Source: Psychrobacter sp. JCM 18901
GTDB lineage: Bacteria; Pseudomonadota; Gammaproteobacteria; Pseudomonadales; Moraxellaceae
Reading direction: 5' to 3'
Assembly (NCBI RefSeq): GCF_000586435.1
Contig: NZ_BAWH01000018.1
Span: 1 to 64,000 of the forward strand
Length of the DNA stretch: 64,000 nucleotides
The stretch's first letter is position 1. Every line of letters begins with the position of its first letter. The notes under the pieces are model-generated. The model searched no databases, was not told the origin of the DNA, and saw nothing but the letters and a program-made list of their open reading frames with translations. Shown one piece after another: positions 1-9,183 of the stretch. The position numbers and the translations under genes are program-made.

Positions 1-904
1 AGTCTAATCCAAATAAAACCGATACAACCCTATTAACAATTGCATTTAATGAAATAAACGATGACTTATTCAATAGACTATCGCAAACAGGTACTTTCTA
101 GCATCACTGATGGTATGACCATACGAGAAGCTGCGCTATTTTATGGACTTAGCACCAGCACCATTCACAGCTGGCAGAAGAAATTAGCGCCTAAAACAAC
201 CAGAAATAAAGCACCGACTAAAATACCTGATGACGCATTGATTGAAGACGTAAAAAGATACCCAGATGATTATAACTATGAAAGAGCTCGTCGCTTGAAC
301 TGTAGTAAAACGGGCATCTTTAATGCTTTAAAGCGTCTTGGTATCAGTCAAAAAAAAGACCTTGGAACATCCAAAAGCGTGTCCGATAAAAAGAGCGATA
401 TTCCAGAGTAGGCTTGATCGCTTTACGCAGCAAGGCTATCCCATTGTCTATATGGATGAAAGCGGCTTTGAGGCTGAAACCATTCGTTCTCATGGCTATG
501 CACCGATTGGTAAACCCTGTATCGATAGCTACAACTGGCAAGCTTCGAGACGAACTAATGTCATCGGAGCTCTCTATGAAAAAATGCTATTTGCGCTTGA
601 TTACTTTGAACACAATATTAACAGCAGCATATTCTACCACTGGTGCAAATACACGCTAATCCCAAGTCTCAAGACTAAATGCGTGATTGTCATGGATAAC
701 GCTCGGTTTCATAAAAGCAAACGTATTCAAAAGCTACTCAACAGACATGGCCATCGTATTCTTTGGCTACCACCGTACAGCCCTGATCTGAACCCTATCG
801 AGAAGAAGTGGGCACAGGCTAAGTTTCTACGCCAAGGATGGATGGAGAGTAATCTACCTAAACTGTTTCATGATATGGGCTGTATCGATTTTATAAAGAC
901 TTAA
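1..904 (+). mobile_element. IS630-family insertion sequence, left end at window edge
   Basis: An IS630-type transposase is bracketed by an imperfect inverted repeat. Positions 13-30 match the reverse complement of 877-894 at 16 of 18 bases (core CGATACA followed by CCC). The right arm lies inside the 3' end of the transposase. A TA dinucleotide sits in each arm (14-15 and 892-893), which is the usual IS630 target, but AGTCT also occurs outside both arms (1-5 and, reversed, 897-901) at different spacing, so the exact ends are uncertain and the left end may lie before the window. The element ends about 25 bp before the aldehyde dehydrogenase start. Confidence 0.8.
61..904 (+). CDS. IS630-family transposase in two reading frames
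   Basis: Catalyses cut-and-paste movement of the element. Frame 1 (61-411) holds an N-terminal helix-turn-helix region ([20 protein letters not shown]). The second frame (open from 338 to 904) carries the DDE catalytic domain: VYMDESGFE (first Asp), [11 protein letters not shown] (second Asp) and [14 protein letters not shown] (Glu). The two frames meet at an A8 run (350-357). Reading it as A7 would give one protein of about 280 residues, the usual IS630 size. This may be programmed frameshifting, as in many IS630 elements, or a homopolymer miscall of the kind seen all over this window. Confidence 0.85.
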
Positions 905-924
905 CTATAAAAATAAGGATGATT

Positions 925-2403
925 ATGTCAACCAATACTACGAGTACATATAGTGATTTCCATTTACAGTTCATCGCTGGTGAATGGCAAACCGGTAAAG
1001 ACGATAGTACCAACACCAATACCAACCCATATAACGGTGATACGCTGGTAGAGATCCAGCAAGCGACCAAAGATCAGTTGAACGAAGCTTATGATGCTGC
1101 GACCCAAGCTCAAGAAGCGTGGGCCAAGCAGACACCAGCAGCGCGTTCTGCAGTGTTGTATAAAGTGGTCAACATACTTGATCAGCGCCAAGAAGAAATC
1201 GTTGATTGGCTAATCAAAGAGTCGGGCAGTACTCGTATCAAAGCCATGGTCGAGTTCGGTGCAACGCGTGCGATTACCCTGGAAGCAGCGACATTCCCTA
1301 ATCGCGTCCATGGTGAGATTCGCCCATCGAACACCCCTAGTAAAGAAAACTTCATTTATCGTGAGCCAATCGGCGTTGTCGCTGTCATTAGCCCATGGAA
1401 CTTCCCACTACACTTAACGCAGCGCTCTATCGCGCCTGCCTTAGCACTTGGTAACGCAGTGGTACTCAAGCCTGCTAGCGATACGCCAGTGACAGGTGGT
1501 CTGTTACTTGCAAAAGTGTTTGAAGAAGCAGGTCTACCAAAAGGTCTATTAAACGTCGTGGTCGGCTCAGGTAGTGAGATAGGTGATGCAATCGTCGAAC
1601 ATAAAGCGCCAAGTCTAGTGTCGTTCACAGGTTCGACCTCCGTGGGTAAACATATCGGTGAGCTGGCCAATGGTGGTGAATACATCAAACAAGTGGCACT
1701 TGAGCTAGGTGGTAACAGTCCATTTGTGGTACTAAAAGATGCTGATATTGAGCAAGCGGTAAGAGCGGCCGTGTTCGGTAAGTTCTTGCATCAAGGTCAG
1801 ATTTGTATGGCTATTAACCGAATTATTGTTGAAAATGAAGTGTACGATGAGTTTGTAGAGCGTTTCTTGTCTCATGTTAAAACGTTACAGGTAGGTGATC
1901 CTAACGATCAAGGTACTGCTATTGGCCCAATCATCAATGAGAAACAAGTTCAGTCACTTAGAGATAAGATTGATGAGGCACAGAAAGAAGGCGCAAAAAT
2001 GCTCTTGAGCGGTGAAACCAATGGTCAATTAGTCCCGCCCCATGTCTTTACCGAAGTTACTAGAGAGATGGATATTGCCTATAATGAAATATTTGGACCA
2101 TTGATAGGCATTATTCGAGCCAAAAATGAAGAGGATGCTTTGTCGATAGCTAATGATTCTATGTATGGCTTATCTAGTGCGGTGTTTACCGCAGACATGC
2201 AAAAAGGTTTACGTTTCGCTCGTGGTATCCGAGCAGGTATGACCCATATAAATGATATTCCAGTAAACGATGAAAGTAACGTGGCTTTTGGTGGTGAGAA
2301 AAACTCAGGCATCGGTCGTTTTAACGGTGAGTGGGTACTAGAAGAGTTCACTAGAACGCATTGGATCTCAATGCAAAATGAACCACGTGAATATCCATTC
2401 TAA
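925..2403 (+). CDS. NAD(P)-dependent aldehyde dehydrogenase, benzaldehyde/vanillin dehydrogenase-like
   Basis: Oxidises an aldehyde to the carboxylate in the cytoplasm. The 492-residue protein has the full ALDH fold: PWNFPLHL substrate/cofactor entry, FTGSTSVGK cofactor loop, general-base Glu in LELGGNSP and nucleophile Cys in GQICMAINR. The overall pattern is closest to the bacterial aromatic aldehyde (benzaldehyde, vanillin) branch, but the substrate cannot be read from sequence. An upstream ATG at 919 is in frame; I prefer 925 because TAAGGA (914-919) then has normal spacing. The gene is unbroken. The IS630 element ends just upstream, so its native promoter has probably been displaced. It is followed by a terminator and looks monocistronic. 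Confidence 0.9.
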   Translation: MSTNTTSTYSDFHLQFIAGEWQTGKDDSTNTNTNPYNGDTLVEIQQATKDQLNEAYDAATQAQEAWAKQTPAARSAVLYKVVNILDQRQEEIVDWLIKESGSTRIKAMVEFGATRAITLEAATFPNRVHGEIRPSNTPSKENFIYREPIGVVAVISPWNFPLHLTQRSIAPALALGNAVVLKPASDTPVTGGLLLAKVFEEAGLPKGLLNVVVGSGSEIGDAIVEHKAPSLVSFTGSTSVGKHIGELANGGEYIKQVALELGGNSPFVVLKDADIEQAVRAAVFGKFLHQGQICMAINRIIVENEVYDEFVERFLSHVKTLQVGDPNDQGTAIGPIINEKQVQSLRDKIDEAQKEGAKMLLSGETNGQLVPPHVFTEVTREMDIAYNEIFGPLIGIIRAKNEEDALSIANDSMYGLSSAVFTADMQKGLRFARGIRAGMTHINDIPVNDESNVAFGGEKNSGIGRFNGEWVLEEFTRTHWISMQNEPREYPF

Positions 2404-2433
2404 TTGTCCTAAAATAGAATGCTGATAGCTAAT

Positions 2434-2465
2434 AAAAAAAGACCGCTTTGATAGCGGTCTTTTTT
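2434..2465 (+). terminator. Rho-independent terminator after aldehyde dehydrogenase
   Basis: Stem GACCGCT (2441-2447) pairs with AGCGGTC (2453-2459) and is followed by T6. The A-rich left flank also makes it usable for the convergent small gene at 2519-2767. Confidence 0.9.
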
Positions 2466-2518
2466 GTGTGATATTTGGCAACTTACTGAGAATGACGTAT
2501 TTGAAATTGGTCAATTTC

Positions 2519-2767
2519 TTATCTGGCATGAAAGCCAAGTAGCCCTTCAATCTCTTCCATCGTCATCCGTCTTACCAGTGCTTGTTCTTCTACCGACAAG
2601 CGATTGGTGTGCTCTTTTATCATCGTATGAATACTCCGCGATATCTCAGAGGTAGTCGCGTAATACATTTGAGGCTGTTCTTTTGTCAATCTCATCAAAA
2701 ATCGATTGATAAGTTTACGCTTTTCATCTGATTTATTTTCTTCAGTCGTAGTATTATTTTGAGTCAT
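2519..2767 (-). CDS. Small conserved hypothetical protein, 82 aa
   Basis: An 82-residue hydrophilic, highly charged protein with no signal peptide or membrane segment. Its C-terminal half (LSVEEQALVRRMTMEEIEGLL) predicts as amphipathic helix. A good ribosome site (AGGAG, reading the minus strand, about 5-9 bases before the ATG at 2767) supports it as real. It converges on the aldehyde dehydrogenase across a shared terminator. I do not recognise a family or function; it may be a genus-level protein. Confidence 0.6.
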   Translation of the reverse strand: MTQNNTTTEENKSDEKRKLINRFLMRLTKEQPQMYYATTSEISRSIHTMIKEHTNRLSVEEQALVRRMTMEEIEGLLGFHAR

Positions 2768-2973
2768 GGTGTTCTCCTAGAGGTAAGCCATTTAAGCAGT
2801 CAGACCTATGAGAGTCAATGCTTATAAGTGGTTTCTGGGGCTGAGCGCACTGCCTTACAAGTATTAGGTTAGCATCAAAGTTGAATGCTAAGTATGTTTT
2901 ACATCGTATATGATATTTTGAGATTAAAGTTTAAAAGTAATAAATAAGCGTTAAACAGCCAGAAGGATAGGGT

Positions 2974-4368
2974 ATGTCAAATCAGGCAGCGAACAACTCA
3001 GAGAATAACTCAGCGAACAGAAATGTCACATTGGTGCTATTTCATAATGACTTAAGAGTGGCGGACAATGCCACTTTATTGAAAGCATCTGAAATTTCCA
3101 CTGATGGAAGGCTGCTATTGGTTTATGCCTCATCGTTGACAGATATATTAGACGATAAAGACGATTACGCCGCCTATCATTACGACAGTATGGGGCAAGC
3201 TCGTCAGCAGTTTTTGCATGAGAGCCTAGCTGATTTAAATGCGTCACTGAGGCAACGGGGTAATAGGTTGCTGTATTTACAGAAAGCCGATGAAGCATTG
3301 GGCGTCTTTACTCAGTTGAATGATCTAATTGCGCAGCAACAAGTGACAGATATCTGCATCAATCAGACGGCAGATTATAATCAAAACAAAGTACATGAGC
3401 TTCTACAGGCGAAATATCCAGAGATACAGTGGCATATACATACAACAGCGACTTTGTTTGACGAGTTACCGCTAGAGAGCTTACCCAAGAGCTTTACACA
3501 GTTTCGTAAACAAATCGAAACTGATTATGATTTGCTGCATACAGAAAAAGATATAGTAATTTATCCAACGCCAGAATCACTTGCTCCATTGCCTGAGCAT
3601 ATGCTGAGTAGGAACGAGTACTTTTTTGAATCTCAGTTGTCTAATGAGGCAGGGCATGATAAACCATCACAGCAGCTATCCAGTTTTAGAGGTGGTGAGT
3701 TAAATGGCCTGAATCACTTACATAGCTATTTTGACTCCGATGCACCCAGCACTTATAAAACAACCCGAAACGCGCTAGATTACTGGACACATTCCACAAA
3801 GTTCTCCGCTTGGCTTGCAAACGGATCGCTATCTGTAAACACAGTATTAAATCGTCTACGTCGTTATGAGCGCGATATCATCGCAAATGATTCTACCTAC
3901 TGGATATGGTTTGAGCTGCTGTGGCGTGAGTATTTCTATTGGTATGCTGTTACCCATCAGCAAAAGTTATTTTGGTTTAAAGGAATCGCTCAGCACGCGC
4001 CTTCAACTCAATTGATTGAGAGTCTGTTAGCACAATGGAAAAATGGTACGACACCGTATCCTATCGTCAATGCTTGCATGAACCAATTGCGCACGACAGG
4101 CTATATGTCGAATCGCGGGCGACAACTGGTTGCCAGTTGCTTTATTCACGAGCTAGGGCTTGATTGGCGTTACGGGGCAGCTTACTTTGAGCAACATCTT
4201 GTTGATTACGATGTCGGCAGTAATTGGGGTAATTGGCAATATTTGGCAGGCGTCGGCGCTGATCCAAGAGGATGCAGACAGTTTAATCTCGACAAGCAAA
4301 CCCAGCAATACGATCCAAACGGTGAATTTATCCGTCAGTGGCAAGGCAACACTCAAAAGAGTGATTAA
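2974..4368 (+). CDS. DASH-type cryptochrome / deoxyribodipyrimidine photolyase
   Basis: FAD-binding blue-light protein of the cryptochrome/photolyase family, 464 residues and unbroken. The N-terminal alpha/beta domain starts at LVLFHNDLRVADN (photolyases usually have W..DLR..DN). The mid-protein LPKSFTQFRKQIE segment is typical of the CRY-DASH branch. The C-terminal FAD domain shows LLWREYFYW, GYMSNRGRQLVASCF and DYDVGSNWGNWQYLAGVGADP, all hallmark motifs. DASH proteins repair cyclobutane dimers mainly in single-stranded DNA; whether this one acts as repair enzyme or light sensor cannot be told here. AAGGA about 7 bases upstream supports the ATG at 2974. Confidence 0.9.
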   Translation: MSNQAANNSENNSANRNVTLVLFHNDLRVADNATLLKASEISTDGRLLLVYASSLTDILDDKDDYAAYHYDSMGQARQQFLHESLADLNASLRQRGNRLLYLQKADEALGVFTQLNDLIAQQQVTDICINQTADYNQNKVHELLQAKYPEIQWHIHTTATLFDELPLESLPKSFTQFRKQIETDYDLLHTEKDIVIYPTPESLAPLPEHMLSRNEYFFESQLSNEAGHDKPSQQLSSFRGGELNGLNHLHSYFDSDAPSTYKTTRNALDYWTHSTKFSAWLANGSLSVNTVLNRLRRYERDIIANDSTYWIWFELLWREYFYWYAVTHQQKLFWFKGIAQHAPSTQLIESLLAQWKNGTTPYPIVNACMNQLRTTGYMSNRGRQLVASCFIHELGLDWRYGAAYFEQHLVDYDVGSNWGNWQYLAGVGADPRGCRQFNLDKQTQQYDPNGEFIRQWQGNTQKSD

Positions 4369-4437
4369 TGTATGTTGAAAACCTCCACTCAACAGGTGAC
4401 AACTATTATTAGACTAATCATAAGATAGGTTTAAACA

Positions 4438-4876
4438 ATGAAAAAGCCCAGTCCTTATCTAACTTTTGTAGGTGCTATTCCGTTTGTCGCCTGTGCATTT
4501 TTGCTGATGATAGACGTTATTACCGTGCCTATGCTTGGCTCGGTAGTCGATATACTAAGTGCTTATGGCCTAATGATTGGCTCGTTTATGGCAGGCGCAC
4601 ATTGGGGCAATCATCTGAGCTTGACAGAGGACAATGAGTGGGGGGTTAAGCTGCCTATATATAGCAATGTCATTGCGCTTGGCCTTTGGCTTGGTTTTTT
4701 TGACCTTGTCAGCCAGTAGCTTTATTTGGCTATTAGTGATTGGGTTTATAAGTCTGTTGGTTATCGATTATAGTCTGCATCGAGCGCAGATTATCAGTTA
4801 CATATATTTTAAAGTTAGGCAGTATGTCACGGCGATAGTGGTCGTATCGTTAGTCATCGCGGCATTACAGTTGTAA
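4438..4876 (+). CDS. DUF3429-like inner-membrane protein, frameshifted
   Basis: A protein of about 145 residues with four or five predicted membrane segments and the conserved-looking GSFMAGAHWGNHLS stretch, resembling DUF3429 proteins of proteobacteria. The function is unknown. The frame breaks at a T7 run (4695-4701). Reading six T joins the N-terminal part (ending LGLWLGFF) to the C-terminal hydrophobic part (SASSFIWLLVIGFISLL ... VIAALQL). It follows the cryptochrome by 69 bp on the same strand and may be cotranscribed. Confidence 0.7.
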
Positions 4877-5029
4877 GTGGTGTTGACTAAGTCATGGCTA
4901 AATAATAGCTAAAGAACAGCCATTCTGCTTTCTTGGTTTTTATAATTGAGATGTTGGTCTCAGAGATTCCCGTAGGCGCCGCAATTCGGTGAGTAAAGTA
5001 TTTGATAGTTGGACTAAAGATTAATAAAG

Positions 5030-5053
5030 TTCATTTAAAATGAATGTTATAAT
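5030..5053 (+). promoter_or_regulatory. NsrR-like operator overlapping the nnrS promoter
   Basis: Perfect palindrome TTCATTTAAAATGAA (5030-5044) containing CATTTAAAATG, the core of the NsrR consensus of gammaproteobacteria. A perfect TATAAT -10 box follows at 5048-5053. The position fits repression of nnrS by NsrR, whose gene lies immediately downstream of nnrS. The palindrome is seen directly; its use by NsrR is inferred. Confidence 0.6.
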
Positions 5054-5086
5054 TAAAGCCATCTATACTCCTCTAAGAAGATGGCT

Positions 5087-6353
5087 ATGCAATCTATCAA
5101 GTTACCTAGCAAACCACCAAGCTCTCCGAATCCTATCCTTAATTTAAGCTTTCGCATATTTTTTTAGTGCTGCTGCGCTATTTGCCGTAGTAACGATGCT
5201 GCTATGGGCGTTTGTGTTCACTGGTCACACGGATATCGATGCACAGGTTTTGAACCCGTTATACTGGCACGGCCATGAAATGGTGTATGGTTATGCCCTA
5301 GCAGTGGTAGCCGGGTTTTTGCTAACCGCGGTCAAGACATGGACAGGGGTGATGATGCCGCATGGTTATAAACTGCTAGGTATCTTTGTCTGTTGGTTGC
5401 TGGCTCGTCTGAGCTGGTTGGGTTTTGGGCTTGGCATAACGCTCATAGGTGATAGTATATCGTGGCTATATATAGCAGCCATTTTTGATGTAGTATTTGT
5501 CGCCTCGATGGCATATGTGATATGTCGAGCAGTATGGCAAGTTAAGCAGTACAAGCAAATGGGTATCTTGGCAAAACTGGCACTGCTGACCTTTGGCAAC
5601 GGACTCTGCTATTGGGGCATTATTAATGCTGATATGAATACAACTAAGATAGGTATTTATCTTGGGTTCTACTTGATCATCGGTTTGGTGCTGACTATTG
5701 GCCGCCGCGTAGTGCCATTTTTTTATCGAACGTGGTCTTAGTATGAGTATAGGTGTGGAAACGTCAGAACCCATTAAGTTACGTAATAGTAAGGTACAAG
5801 ATATAGCAAGCTTAGTGTTTTTCTTGGCCTTTTTTTATTAGTGATGTATTTTATCCAAATAAATATTTGCTGACGGTGACCGCGCTCGGTGTAGCAGTGA
5901 TTAATATCGTTCGTCTGATAGGATGGTATCATCAAGGTATTTGGCAAAAGCCATTACTTTGGTCGTTGTATATTGCATTTTTAGGCTTGTGTTTGAGTTT
6001 TTTTATTATACGCATTACAGCCTTGGCTCGGTTATCCGCACAGCATCGCCATGCATGGACTGGCGATTTCTGGTGTTGGTATGATGACGTTAGCAATGAT
6101 GACTAGAGTATCTCTGGGACACACGGGTCGCAGTATTCATCAACCGCCAAAAACGGTAAGCGTTATGTATGGCTTGATGGTCTTAGTATTTATTAGCCGC
6201 GTACTATTACCGCTAGTAGATATGAGTCATTACCTAATATGGATTATGATGGCGCAAAGTGCTTGGATTGCTTGTTTTGTGCTATTTTGCATCAGTTATC
6301 TGCCCATGCTGGCACGTCCTCGGCTGATGGTTTATTTGGTTAAAGCGGGCTAA
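5087..6353 (+). CDS. nnrS: NnrS family heme-copper membrane protein, several frameshifts
   Basis: NnrS is a polytopic, haem- and copper-containing inner-membrane protein that protects against nitrosative stress. Recognisable pieces are NPLYWHGHEMVYGYALAV near the N-terminus, the RRVVPFF segment, and MHGLAISGVGMMTLAMMTRV then SLGHTGR near the C-terminus. About 421 residues are expected. The frame breaks at T7 runs 5159-5165, 5718-5724 and 5830-5836 (each needs six T) and again near 6050 outside a homopolymer. Four breaks make this either a real pseudogene or a badly called region; the window-wide pattern favours the latter. ATG 5087 is preferred over 5081 by spacing from TAAGAAG. The neighbouring nsrR gene supports the assignment. 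Confidence 0.8.
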
Positions 6354-6399
6354 TGATATTGTTTTCAAATGCCATTACCAAAAATGCGACTTACTTTGT

Positions 6400-6576
6400 C
6401 TAGGGCGTGTCATCAATTAGCACATTGATGCAATTTATGGCCTTAAAATGGCTAAATTTTCGCTAAACTGTGTCAAAGTTCTTGTCAATATGTTCATATT
6501 CACTGCGAACTTTTCCTTATTTAGCATCAATTTATCTTATTTTAATGCTCATAATCTAATTAATGACACGCCCTAG
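6400..6576. mobile_element. 169-bp IS5-type MITE with CTAG target duplication
   Basis: Terminal inverted repeats of 17 bp, starting GGCGTGTCAT and ending AATTAG (6404-6420 and the reverse complement of 6556-6572), match at 16 of 17 bases. CTAG flanks each end (6400-6403, 6573-6576), the 4-bp YTAR duplication made by IS5-group elements. The AT-rich interior has no transposase. It sits between nnrS and nsrR, ending 39 bp before the nsrR start, so it forms part of the nsrR upstream region. Confidence 0.75.
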
Positions 6577-6615
6577 CTTAATATATAAAATTTATAAAAA
6601 TAGGAGCGCAAGTAC

Positions 6616-7131
6616 ATGCGACTGACCAACTATAGTGACTACGCGCTACGCTCATTAATTTATCTGGCTGTGAGACCAGATCCGTCGCTGCTTGCCAATA
6701 TTAGTGATATTGCTGACAGTTATGGTATTTCCAAAAGTCATTTGACTAAGATTATTCATCAGCTGGGCCAGCTCGGCTATATAGAAAGTGTGCGTGGCAA
6801 AAACGGTGGCATACGCTTGGCACGTGCACCTAAAGATATAAATTTGGGCGTATTGATCAAACAGATAGAGCCTGATTTTAATTTGGTTGAGTGCTTTGCC
6901 GTACCAGTGTCTCATAATGATAGTGAGCAGGGCGATCATCAGACGGATTTACCAGTGACATTCATTGAGGAAGAAAAGAATAAATCACTAGGCTGTGTGA
7001 TTAGTCCAGCCTGCCAGCTAAAAAGCGTGTTTTTTGAAGCACTCACCGCATTTATCAATGTGCTTGAGCGTTATACATTAGCAGATATTCTGAACAACGA
7101 AGATGAGCTTGCGACATTGCTGTTTCGGTAA
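6616..7131 (+). CDS. nsrR: Rrf2-family iron-sulphur regulator, NsrR-like nitric-oxide sensor
   Basis: Transcription repressor sensing NO through an Fe-S cluster. The N-terminal winged helix is typical Rrf2 (MRLTNYSDYALRSLIYLA, then GKNGGIRLA wing). Three cysteines fit cluster ligands: C93 in VECF, C127 and C133 in GCVISPAC. Asp8 in YSDYALR matches the fourth ligand known in some NsrR proteins. About 30 hydrophilic residues separate C93 from C127, whereas typical NsrR has only a few. At 171 residues it is correspondingly long. AGGAG about 9 bases upstream supports the start. Adjacency to nnrS, whose promoter holds an NsrR-like palindrome, supports NsrR over IscR. Confidence 0.85.
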   Translation: MRLTNYSDYALRSLIYLAVRPDPSLLANISDIADSYGISKSHLTKIIHQLGQLGYIESVRGKNGGIRLARAPKDINLGVLIKQIEPDFNLVECFAVPVSHNDSEQGDHQTDLPVTFIEEEKNKSLGCVISPACQLKSVFFEALTAFINVLERYTLADILNNEDELATLLFR

Positions 7132-7172
7132 CAGCTTCGATAATAGTGTTGATATGATTATGATCAGCTCAC

Positions 7173-7221
7173 AAAAATGGGTTGCTACACTAGTAAATAC
7201 AGTAATAGCGACCCATTTTTA
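7173..7221. terminator. Bidirectional terminator between nsrR and a convergent gene
   Basis: A 15-bp perfect stem (7173-7187 with 7206-7220, AAAAATGGGTTGCTA and its complement) with A-rich and T-rich outer edges serves both nsrR (+) and the minus-strand gene ending at 7257. Confidence 0.85.
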
Positions 7222-7256
7222 TGTTTGGCAAAGATGTTTGCCTAAGGTGTGAAAAG

Positions 7257-8004
7257 TTAGGCATTTTCTAGTTTTGGACGTGCTTTTTTTAACGGCTTTC
7301 ACCAGTGCTTTCTCAAACCCACCTTCTTTGAACTGAACAAGATAAGAATGCGCAGCACAGAAATTGCGGACGTCACGCCATTCATGAGCCAAATTGGTCG
7401 CCCAGTCGCAATATTGCGCGCCAGCATTTGGCTCGTTTTTCAGTGCTTTTTTTGGTCGTAGGATGCAATATTAGTTCAGGCAATACAGCTTCTAATAACT
7501 TGGTTGGTGGACTCATAAAAGTATCATCTACGTGCAAGCTTTGACTGGCAGGATGATAAGCCAATAAAGAACCTGCGTGAATCATCTCATTGGGCGATAT
7601 ATAGTAAATGCCCTCTGACATTGAAAACTTAAGCTCAGGATAGCGTGCAGCGACTGCGTCACTTTCTACCAAATCATCGGCCCAGTTGATTCTGGCACCT
7701 TTTTATGGTGACGGCTACTGCCATAAAAAGTGGCTTGCGGGAAGTCTTTAGCCATTTGAGCACAGCTGACTGTATGAAACGGATGTACATTAAGGACAGC
7801 TTCGACATCTTGACCATTATTAGTGAGTGCCATAACCTTATCTCGAACATCAGCTGTTAGTGCATAACTGTCCAAAAAGATAAATTTTCCTGATGGTAGC
7901 TTGACCAACGAGCATTGAGTGCCGATATTTAGCACGCCACCGAGACGGAATGTTCCGCGTATGTTCCAAAATCCTGCGCCTAAATCATGAATGTGATCAG
8001 TCAT
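7257..8004 (-). CDS. Beta-lactamase-fold-like protein, tandem copy 1, frameshifted
   Basis: A protein of about 248 residues starting MTDHIHDLGAGFWNIRG. It has an N-terminal beta-rich part and the motif VLNVHPFHTVSCAQMAKDFPQ, which sits where metallo-beta-lactamase folds carry HxHxDH, though the metal ligands look degenerate. No exact function is recognised. Two breaks were found: one missing base near 7687 (PE-S/NWADDLVESD) and an A7 run on the coding strand near 7448-7455 before the C-terminal tail (HPTTKK ... EWRDVRNFC). The second copy at 8125-8870 supplies the intact comparison for both points. Genuinely degraded or miscalled cannot be decided. Confidence 0.65.
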
Positions 8005-8124
8005 TTATAGTTTTCCTCGTCTAGTTAATTAAATAAAATATGTAAATAAAACAAAGCTGATTTTTCACTGTAAACTTTGTTTTTCGAGTTGTTTTAATAA
8101 TATGTTTTCTAAAGGTTCACGCTT

Positions 8125-8870
8125 TTATGCTTTTTCAAGCTCAGGGCGAGCCAAATCAATCGCTGAGATAAGTGCTGTCTCAAACTGACTTTCCTTAAAT
8201 ACCACCAATCCCGAATGCGCACCACAAAAATGACGAACATCACGCCACTCGTGTGCCAGCTCTACCGCCCAATCACAATAATGCTTCGCCGCGTTTGGCT
8301 CATCTTTGAGCGCTTTTTTGGTAGTAGGGTGTAAGCCTAGGTTAGGCTGCACGGCATTTATTAACTTGGAAGGGGGTATCTCAAAGGTATCATCGACATA
8401 AATGCTCTGGCTAGCAGATGATAGACCAATAATGAGCTGGCATGAACTGTCTCGTCGGGTGAGATGTAATGGATGCCTCGAGGTATAGAGAATTCGAGTT
8501 CAGAGTAGCGTGCAGCAATGGCATCGCTTTCGACCAAGTCGTCTGCCCAGTTGGCTTCAGGTACTTGCTCTGGATGTCGGCTACTGCCATAAAATGTGGC
8601 TTGCGGAAAGTCTTTTGCCATTTGAGCACAGTGTACTGTATGAAACGGATGAACATTGAGGACGGCTTCGACATTTTGACCATCATTGGTCAATGCCATG
8701 ACTTGCTGACGCACATCACCAGTTAATGTATAGCTATCTAAGAATATAAATCGACCTGATGGTAGTCTTATGAGCGCACACTGGACACCAATATCAAGGA
8801 TACCGTTTTTAATAAATGAGCCTCGAATACTCCAAAACCCTGCACCTAAATCATACATCTCATCAGTCAT
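8125..8870 (-). CDS. Beta-lactamase-fold-like protein, tandem copy 2, frameshifted
   Basis: Paralogue of the gene at 7257-8004, same strand and about 120 bp apart. Shared blocks include MYDLGAGFWSIRG, FIFLDSYTLTGDVRQQVMALTN and VLNVHPFHTVHCAQMAKDFPQ. One break near 8422, where a C appears missing (YHP needed, YHL read), separates the N-terminal 150 residues from the C-terminal QPNLGLHPTTKK ... HEWRDVRHFC part. The start at 8870 (MTDEM) has GGAG eight bases upstream; the ATG at 8876 is too close to it. No signal peptide. The products may be hydrolases or cofactor-free scaffold relatives; I would not assign a substrate. Confidence 0.65.
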
Positions 8871-8925
8871 CAACATTGCTCCTTAATCGTCCATTTATTC
8901 AATCGTTGTACTTGTTTGTAGCACC

Positions 8926-9035
8926 CTATAGTCGGTTCAATATAATTTGGATACAAGGAAGGCGAGTGAAAGTACTACAAGTTGTAGACTAAGCGAGCCT
9001 GACACCGTATCCAATCTATAAAGGATTGACTATAT
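8926..9035. repeat. Short palindromic repeat element (MITE-like)
   Basis: About 105 bp bounded by an imperfect inverted repeat. The left end begins TATAGTCGGTTCAATATAAT and runs to GGATAC. The right end, read in reverse, begins TATAGTC and also ends GGATAC after the same 28 bases, with divergence in the middle. It holds no ORF. It fills most of the 8.87-9.18 kb gap between two minus-strand genes. Only one copy is in this window. Confidence 0.5.
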
Positions 9036-9183
9036 GATTATTAATTTTTATGGCAGTAAAGTCTGTAAGAAAAAAAGATAGAAGCAATGTAAATGTGTAA
9101 AAATAAAAAAAGAGTTGTTATTCAAATGTCATCATTAACAGTGAAAGCTGTTCTTCCTTTCGTAAGTAGATTAAAAAAATAGC

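Noticed and set aside
4974-4998. GC-rich patch (CCCGTAGGCGCCGCAATTCGG) as a remnant of an RNA gene
   Set aside because: Too short and no flanking structure; nothing supports a tRNA or other RNA.
8411-8686. Open 91-residue frame on the minus strand inside the second paralogue
   Set aside because: It is a shadow of the real frame, out of register and without a ribosome site.
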